Positions 57,960 to 64,000 of a stretch of 64,000 bases of DNA are shown here, in pieces. Origin of the DNA: Diogma glabrata. Taxonomy: Eukaryota; Arthropoda; Insecta; Diptera; Cylindrotomidae. The translations under genes and the position numbers were made by a program. The number at the start of each line of letters is the position of its first letter. Positions within the stretch are counted from its first letter, which is position 1. The stretch is from contig OY856187.1 in assembly GCA_963693315.1 (NCBI GenBank), positions 71,590,033 through 71,654,032 of the forward strand. The letters run 5' to 3'. The notes below the pieces were generated by a model. The model was not told where the DNA came from and made no database searches. It saw only the letters and a list, made by a program, of their open reading frames with translations.

Positions 57960-59285
57960 GTTGACACTCCGTATAATTGAAAATTGCGTGCACATTGTTG
58001 TGAGAATATCTCAGCTGATCGATCGATTTGTAGCTGAGCACCCATAAGTGTAGGTAATTTTAACGTCTCTACGTTTTGCCACAAAGTAGAGTACTTTAAG
58101 CAAACACTTACTTTGTCTACTGGTGTCGATCGGTGGGTTGATATGGGTAGTTTTTTCACCTGGTAGCAATAACGCAGCTATTTTTATGAGGCAAAAGCTA
58201 AATCTATGTCATTTGGGGATCAAATTGCTGCCATGAAGAAGGTTTCTCCTACCCTGTTATATTGGCAGTTTGCTGAAAATCAGTGTTTATCACCCTCAAA
58301 GCTCACTCGTATAGTAATTTTGTTAACGATCTAATTTTACATTGAACTATGCAGCATTAACAGAACTGCAACGCAACGAACCATTATCAATGCTTCGTTA
58401 TAAATTTTTGCTGCGAAACGCACGTTCATATTTGAATATTCCTTGCGTTTTTGAAGGCAAATATCTTCAGTAATTTGCGATTTATATTTTTCCATGAACG
58501 AGAAAGAAACAATGCATGAATTAGATTTTGATATGACGTGTTGCGCGCGAATTTAATGCATTTATTCCAGTGTGAACTGTGGCAAGTGTTGGTACGCGAA
58601 AGGTGACATATATAACGCCGTTGACAATTGCAGGAAATGCTTTAAGTCGGGTTTATTTTCTAACTACATGCGATGAAAGAAGTTTGATTGGGATTCATTG
58701 CGTACAGTCTAAATAAAGTAAGTTTCATTGAAAATGCTAGGTCTGTCAATTTGCTCTTTGCATTTGAGCCATCGAAATGCATTTCTACTTCTATTCGATG
58801 TGTAATACCTAAATATTTTCGCATAATTTACATAAAACGCATAATTTTACATAACAGTGAAGGAGCAATCGTTGAAGCCAGTGTGTTAAGGATTTGTTGC
58901 ATTTTTGCAACTGTGAAAACTGTTTTCTATAGATGTCTGTTTCTGTAGATGTCCTTCTAAAAAAACAACAGCTAAACTTCGTTCATGTATGGATGGGGCA
59001 TAAAAGATTTTGCCATCGTTGCATATGTACCTTTCTGTCTATAATACTCTGCGAGTGTAGATTTTACACTCGATAATAATATGTATTGTATGTATTTGTA
59101 TGTATTGATTTGTATGAATTTGATTTGCATTTTATGTTTTCATAAACTAGAAATCATTGTGATAGTCATCAATTTTGAATTAAATGAAATAGCAACTATA
59201 TGTAAATGTTTGAAATAGTAAATTAGGTTTTCTCCGTTCAATGTATACACTTTCGTATGTACATTGACACTGATCTCTTTGATAA
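57960..59285. other. Non-coding body of the 1.6-kb TIR element, copy 2
   Basis: Less AT-rich in places. Blocks match copy 1 in reverse, for example ATGAATTAGATTTTGATATG near 58517. No gene was recognised. Confidence 0.55.
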
Positions 59286-59287
59286 AA

Positions 59288-59411
59288 TTGTATTACCGTC
59301 TTTGTTTCTTATTGGTGGTTTCTGGCCACAAATAAAAAATCCAAGCTATAGATCAAAATATAATTTTTTATTTAAATATTTCGGTCCTTATTTGGGACCC
59401 TCCTCAGTAAC
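59288..59411 (-). repeat. PLE inverted terminal repeat, left
   Basis: Reverse complement of 62328-62449, differing mainly in one T-run length. It holds ATTGGTGGTTTCTGGCCACA and TTATTTGGGACCCTCCTCAG. Confidence 0.9.
59379..59407 (-). ncRNA. Hammerhead-ribozyme-like core, sense to the PLE gene
   Basis: On the minus strand CUGAGGA (59407-59401) is followed by a stem GGUCC / GGACC around a CAAAUAA loop and then GAAA (59382-59379). This is the conserved core order of a hammerhead, CUGANGA-stem II-GAAA. One extra G precedes stem II. Stems I and III are AU-rich and short, as in minimal type I hammerheads reported in PLEs. It lies about 370 nt downstream of the PLE stop codon. Cleavage activity is not shown by sequence alone. 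Confidence 0.55.
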
Positions 59412-59776
59412 TAAAATTAAAAATGGTTAACAATTAAAATCTTAATCTAATAAATATTACAACAATTAATACTTAACAAATATTTAATTTAGATACTTAC
59501 ATAGTCTATGTTTAAACTTATTATGAACTATTACTAATTTTATATCCATTAAAAACAAATTATTTATACTTTACAAAAAACAATAAAACCATAAAACAAT
59601 AAAATTTGCCTATATACTAGAAAATAAATATTTTGAGTTATAAATATTTGAGATGAAAAAAAATTTTATTTATATAATCAATGAAAAAAAAACCTTATAT
59701 ATTACGATTTTATGTGAACAAGTTCGTTGCTCTATGACCTAATAATATCTACCAAATAGATTTGGTTCATATGTAC

Positions 59777-62239
59777 TTATTGGATTTTTGCTTGTTTTCC
59801 TATATTCTTTAAAATATGTGCGTACGCAGGATTCAAACTATCCATATCAGATCTTAAATTGATAGATGTCGTTCTTCTTAAATGAATATTTATTGCTTCT
59901 AACGTCAGCCTTTTCTTCCAATCTGCTTCCTTCACCAGAATTTTGGTTCTATTATACTCAAATGTGTGACCTTTATCTATTACATGTTGTAGGGCTGCTG
60001 TTTTACCAGGTTTGTTTTTCTTGGCTCTCTCATCATACTTGTGTTGTCCAATTCGAGCTCCAAGTTTTTGACCCGTCTGTTCTATGTACTCTCCATCACA
60101 ATTGTGACAAGGGAATGAATAAATTAGCCCATGTTGATCGTTTTTTTCTAGACTTTTATTCAGTTTACCTGTAATTTTCTTTACCGTCTTGTGCGCCTTG
60201 TAACCTATTTTTAGAGTGTTATTATTATGCTTTACCAACCTGCCTAAATCTTCTGATAGATGTCTCGTGTACAATAACGCTTTGTATATTGTTGATATCG
60301 GTTCAGTAACAACGTTCAATTCTTTACTCTGGATGTTTTCGTATTTCCTAATCATACCAGCAATCAAACCTATTGGGTAACCATTCGCTGTTAAAATTCT
60401 ATAAATTTCATTGATGGTTTCTTCCTTATACTTGCTTGACGTTATTCCTAACATCCTGAATACTGTACCATATGCCATACTAGTTTTCTGACTAGTCGGG
60501 TGTTCTGACATGTAATTAAGTAGTCTATTTTTTGCGGTTGGTTTCTGATAATAACTTGTAGTTATCTTATTACCTTCTCTATGTAGCAACATGTCCAAGT
60601 ATGGTAATGTTTTGTTATCTTCAATTTCATATGTAAATTGGATGGCTTCATTTTCATTGTTTAGCAGGTTGAATAGATTTTCAATTTCTTCTTTCGGCAT
60701 CAGTATTAATGCATCATCTACATATTTTACTAACAGTGTTGGATCAAACCCAGATTTCTCGATAACACTTTCTAGAAGGTCAGTAATTACCAAGTCCGCC
60801 AGAATTGCCGACACAGGCCCCCCTATTGTTAATCCATCCCGTTGCTTAAACGCTCTGCCTTGGTATTCAAGATAATTACTCTCATTGACACATAGCTTGA
60901 GCATGTCTATGAACTCTGTCCATGGAATAGATGTTACTTTTTCTATATCCTTCCACCTTTTTTTGATCGATTCATACACCATTGTTAGTGGAATTTTTTC
61001 GTACATAGATACTATGTCAAAAGACACCATGTTGTCATCATCGGATAATGTGGTTTCATCAAGTTTTACTTTCAGTTCGTATGAATTTTTAATGTTATAC
61101 TTGCCAGTATCAACCGCACTTGTTAAAATTTTATTAAGATATTTAGCCATTTTAAATGTAGGGCTATTGGTAGAGTTTATTATCACCCTGATGCCTGGTT
61201 TGTGTATCTTTGGTGTTGCTCTCGGTCTTGGGGTTTGTGCAGTGAACGTTGTTAGCTGACGTTTTGTTTTTTTATCAATATAATTTCTATCAAATAGGTG
61301 GGTAGCCATCATGTTGTTCCGCTTTTGTAAATTGGTTGTTGGATCCTTGGTTATCTTTCTATATTTACTTTCATCACTCAGGTAATCAATTAATTTAGTG
61401 TCATAGATTAAACGATCCATGAGAATTGTGACATTGCCCTTGTCAGCAGCTGTGATTACGATGTCAGGATTATTCTTTAGGAAGACTTTGGTGTTATTAT
61501 ACGCCTCATGTATCATCTTCTGTTGTCTGTTTAGTTTTCTATTTTTATGCATATAATTAGATATAATGGTTGCTGCTTTTCCTCTGATCGTGTTTCGTTC
61601 ATCCTCTTCTGTTATTGAGACTACAATGTCCTCGATGTCCGCAATAATTCTACTGACTGGAACCTCATTGTTTAGCTGGGGTGCTGTGAATTTCGGCCCT
61701 AGCGCTAATATCATTTGTACATCATCTGGTATGATCTTTTCAGTCATAATCTTCAACCAATCTTTATCATACGTAATCATAGGTGTTTGTTCATTGATTA
61801 ATTTCTTAAACTTTTTCTCTAAATGGTCTACTTCGTTTCTATTGATTATCGTTGATTTTCTAATGTGGTAAATAAAATTGTTGATAACATGTTGTGGTGC
61901 TAATTTGTACATCTTAGTATGTTTTAACTTCGTCCTATTGTTCAAGTGTGATATTAATCTTATAGTTTTGGCTATCTCAAAGTTTAACACTTTATTGTTT
62001 GTTCTTCTAATGAAATTTTGTGCTTTCCATTCTTTTGGATCAAGATCTCCCCCCATTAAGTTACTTGTTCTATTTAAAATAAATGTTGGGATTACACAGT
62101 TTTTTCGGCACTGAATTAAGAATTTTCTTGTTTTGATTGCTTTAGAGATGGAGTTGTAATTGTTGTGGTATCTTTTACACGTTCTTTTGCATGTTATCCC
62201 ATATTCATATTGTAGTTCCTTGTATACATTTGCTAACAT
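59777..62239 (-). CDS. Penelope-like reverse transcriptase with GIY-YIG endonuclease
   Basis: A single frame of 820 residues encodes the enzyme that would nick target DNA and copy the element's RNA in the nucleus. PLE hallmarks in order are ADKGN (265-269), ATPKIHKPG (341-349), motif A VSFDIVSMYEKIPL (about 405-418), motif B QRDGLTIGGPVSAILADL (466-483), and motif C KYVDDALIL (505-513). A linker leads to a C-terminal GIY-YIG domain (about 704-790): LIYSFPCHNC, YIEQTGQKLGARIGQHK with Arg729 and His733, and the later Glu781 in TLEAINI. The usual YIGQT reads YIEQT here, a Gly to Glu change at a conserved place. An in-frame TAA lies 12 nt before the chosen ATG, so this start is likely. The length is that of full PLE proteins. 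It is the only intact long gene in the window. Confidence 0.93.
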   Translation of the reverse strand: MLANVYKELQYEYGITCKRTCKRYHNNYNSISKAIKTRKFLIQCRKNCVIPTFILNRTSNLMGGDLDPKEWKAQNFIRRTNNKVLNFEIAKTIRLISHLNNRTKLKHTKMYKLAPQHVINNFIYHIRKSTIINRNEVDHLEKKFKKLINEQTPMITYDKDWLKIMTEKIIPDDVQMILALGPKFTAPQLNNEVPVSRIIADIEDIVVSITEEDERNTIRGKAATIISNYMHKNRKLNRQQKMIHEAYNNTKVFLKNNPDIVITAADKGNVTILMDRLIYDTKLIDYLSDESKYRKITKDPTTNLQKRNNMMATHLFDRNYIDKKTKRQLTTFTAQTPRPRATPKIHKPGIRVIINSTNSPTFKMAKYLNKILTSAVDTGKYNIKNSYELKVKLDETTLSDDDNMVSFDIVSMYEKIPLTMVYESIKKRWKDIEKVTSIPWTEFIDMLKLCVNESNYLEYQGRAFKQRDGLTIGGPVSAILADLVITDLLESVIEKSGFDPTLLVKYVDDALILMPKEEIENLFNLLNNENEAIQFTYEIEDNKTLPYLDMLLHREGNKITTSYYQKPTAKNRLLNYMSEHPTSQKTSMAYGTVFRMLGITSSKYKEETINEIYRILTANGYPIGLIAGMIRKYENIQSKELNVVTEPISTIYKALLYTRHLSEDLGRLVKHNNNTLKIGYKAHKTVKKITGKLNKSLEKNDQHGLIYSFPCHNCDGEYIEQTGQKLGARIGQHKYDERAKKNKPGKTAALQHVIDKGHTFEYNRTKILVKEADWKKRLTLEAINIHLRRTTSINLRSDMDSLNPAYAHILKNIGKQAKIQ

Positions 62240-62327
62240 GTTAGCTTGACTTTATGCTTGTGTCAAATATTCAATAAGGTTTTTTTTTCATTGATTATAT
62301 AAATTAAATTTTTTTTCATTTTTAGTT

Positions 62328-62449
62328 ACTGAGGAGGGTCCCAAATAAGGACCGAAATATTTAAATAAAAAAATTATATTTTGATCTATAGCTTGGATTT
62401 TTTATTTGTGGCCAGAAACCACCAATAAGAAACAAAGACGGTAATACAA
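62328..62449 (+). repeat. PLE inverted terminal repeat, right
   Basis: Mirror of 59288-59411. It lies upstream of the PLE start codon, separated by about 90 nt. Confidence 0.9.
62329..62357 (+). ncRNA. Hammerhead-ribozyme-like core, antisense to the PLE gene
   Basis: Same core as at 59379-59407, here on the plus strand. CTGAGGA is at 62329-62335, stem GGTCC (62337-62341) with GGACC (62349-62353), and GAAA at 62354-62357. Because the repeats are inverted, this copy opposes the gene direction. Confidence 0.5.
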
Positions 62450-62567
62450 GTTTGAAATAGTTTTATATTTTACCAATATTACCAATTTTACCAATCTTAC
62501 CGGTAATTTTATGGTAAAATTACCACAAATATATTTTACCGGTAAATTTACATCTGTAGCTAGACAC

Positions 62568-64000
62568 CCACACAGATTTTTTTACTGAAGTCACTATTGC
62601 GCATGATCTCGCTCTCAGTAGACCAAAGGACAAATTTTATCCACCATGGTTGATGAAAATACTCCAGGCTTCAAGCCATGCGTGTGGGAAGCTTTTTATA
62701 AATGCAAAAATATACTAGAATCGTATTGGATTGAAAATCTCATAGGACAAACTTATAAATATGAGTTGAGAAATGTAAAGGATGATTCTGTAGGTGCTAC
62801 TGTAATGAAATATAGTAATCGACCTGATGGTCAGTGGACCACTAGGTGCGTGGAGTCCTTAGATTTACTGCTGTAAATGCATTTTCTTGCTCTGAGATGC
62901 CCACGGTCATGACGCATGGTAATAGGGCTAGTCAGAACCTATGCCGAAAACATCATTACCACAGGTAAAACTTTGCGGGTTGTTTAAAATCTTCGGTCTG
63001 CAGAGTCGGATGGGATCATCCCACAAAATATTGAAGTTGCTATGCCATAGCTGCTAGTAATATTCCGAAGTAGCCTTGGACGTCACATTTCAAATCTTTA
63101 AACTTTAGAGAAATCTTTAAACTTTAATTAATATTCCTTGGTTACTTTCTGTGATATTGAGGAAGTCTTCAACAACGTTAAGGCTGCAGCGATCACTAAT
63201 ACGCTCGTAGATTCGCAGGGTTGTCAGACCATGTCTTGGTGAGTAATCTATTCACAGGTTCGTAAGAAGAGGCACACCGCACGATGGAGTACTGTTACCT
63301 TCTTTGGAACTTGATCATTAATGATCTGTTAATAAACCTAGAAGGACGTTGCTTTAGTTAATCATGGTACTCTTAGGGGTCTAATGCAAAGCACTCCAAA
63401 AAACTAATAGCCGTGGAGGGAGGCAAATTTACAGATGTCGGAATGGTTCTCTTCTCTAAGAAGCGCAAACCTCCTGAATATGACCCCCAACTCTGAACGG
63501 AGTTACTCTGAGAGCCACTGACAAGAATAAATACTTGAGGCTCATTTTGGATAGTAACATAAGCTGAATCCTATCGATATCTCGATATCTCATACGGTAG
63601 TGGTGTTGTAGCAACAATCGACACTCTTCAATCCTGGTAAGTAGGAATAATGTTTCAACCATAGATTATTTCATTCCAAAACCATTCCCGAAAGCTGCTT
63701 TCACAAATGTTTTTCCTTCCAGAAAAACCCGAGAAAGTAAATTAAATACACATATGTACAGGTGATGTTAATTTCTACACGAATGGGTCGAAAATTAATG
63801 GGCAGGTCAGTTGTACAGTATTTTGCAAAGAGCTAAATTTAAACCTCTATTTTCACCTGCCTGATCATTGTAGAGTCTTTCAAGCTAAACTTGCAGCTCC
63901 AAAAGAGGTCTCAGACTGGTTGAAGTATATTGTAATATCTGAAAGGAATATCGGATGTTTTACAAACAGTCAAGCTGCAATAAAGGCTTTAGAGTCGAGC
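62568..64000 (+). pseudogene. LINE (R1/LOA-like) ORF2 3' part with RNase H, runs off the window
   Basis: Rejoins the LINE of 56995-57810 after the TIR element. Near 62590-62720 the linker gives THTDFFTEVTIAHDLALSRP. Reverse transcriptase pieces (PDGIIPQNIE near 63005, DIEEVFNNVKAAAITNTLVD near 63155) follow in broken frames. From about 63768 one frame is open to the window end and forms an RNase H domain: VNFYTNGSKINGQVSCTVF, LPDHCRVFQAKLAAPKEV and GCFTNSQAAIKALES. Two expected catalytic Asp (YTDGS, FTDSQ) read Asn here, which fits decay. An RNase H domain at the C-terminus points to the LOA/I side of the R1 group. The end of the element lies beyond 64000. Confidence 0.8.

Larger units (their letters stand above)
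59288..62449 (-). mobile_element. Penelope-like element, about 3.16 kb, structurally complete
   Basis: One 820-residue frame lies between inverted terminal repeats of about 122 bp. The element lies inside the A-side of TIR element copy 2, whose sequence continues on both sides. The near identity of the repeats and the intact frame suggest a recent insertion. PLEs move by target-primed reverse transcription using a GIY-YIG nuclease. Confidence 0.85.
57811..62558 (-). mobile_element. TIR DNA element with 8-bp TSD, copy 2 (B end left, A end right)
   Basis: It begins TACAGATGTAAAAGTAATAT and ends TTTACATCTGTA. Its right 105 bp, reversed, match the left 105 bp of copy 1. Its left end, reversed, matches the right end of copy 1. 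GTAGACAC (57803-57810) and CTAGACAC (62560-62567) flank it, a duplication with one mismatch and one extra base. Without the nested PLE about 1590 bp remain. There is no transposase. It splits the ORF2 of a LINE, as copy 1 does. Confidence 0.8.

Noticed and set aside
60885..61259. 124-residue plus-strand frame and other plus frames at 59866-62114
   Set aside because: Antisense shadows of the PLE gene.

Overview
The window looks like a stretch of a strongly AT-rich arthropod genome, most likely an insect. The evidence is the set of mobile elements: R1/LOA-like non-LTR retrotransposons, a Penelope-like element (PLE), hAT-type, foldback and 4-bp-TSD DNA transposons, a Crypton-like tyrosine recombinase and many small inverted-repeat elements. 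I found no complete host gene, no rRNA or tRNA gene I would defend, and no CRISPR array. One long intact reading frame is present, the 820-residue PLE polyprotein at 59777-62239 on the minus strand. Every other protein-like stretch is broken by stops, frameshifts or insertions, or is only exon-sized.

Left part (1-14640): a long inverted repeat (254-715 / 5300-5720) encloses a dispersed repeat. A decayed R1-like LINE follows (5775-8600 and 12192-12450). Its reverse-transcriptase frame is split by a TIR element (8609-12191) with a perfect 8-bp target duplication. That element itself carries a 603-bp MITE (8801-9403) and a 5'-truncated LINE (10763-12144). A hAT element with a broken transposase comes next (12769-14630).

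Middle (14640-47280): a 1.1-kb palindrome, a second R1-like LINE in two pieces around a 37-bp minisatellite (18785-19965), small MITEs, a set of GC-rich exon-like islands (25581-26755), a Crypton-like recombinase relic (31799-33010), tandem and dispersed repeats, a relic of a different PLE lineage, an inverted-repeat element holding an acidic exon-like frame (43329-45223), and a decayed minus-strand frame that may come from a retroelement env gene.

Right part (47280-64000): a DNA transposon with 4-bp TSD (47282-51143) carries a broken transposase and iterated 14-mers. It is interrupted by a foldback element built of 148-bp units (48513-50737) with a 9-bp TSD. After an adjacent TA-flanked element and a copy of the dispersed repeat, a third LINE (56995-64000) is split by a second copy of the 1.6-kb TIR element (57811-62558), in opposite orientation to the first. 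The intact PLE has inserted into that copy, and its inverted terminal repeats carry hammerhead-ribozyme-like motifs.

The layers of insertion give a relative order of events: LINEs first, then the 8-bp-TSD family inside them, then the PLE, MITE and truncated LINE inside that family. The most unusual signal is a one-ended array of 14-mers in two otherwise dissimilar 4-bp-TSD elements. The first repeat lies 13 bp from the tip in both, and the spacing of the later repeats matches closely. This suggests a shared transposase-binding architecture.
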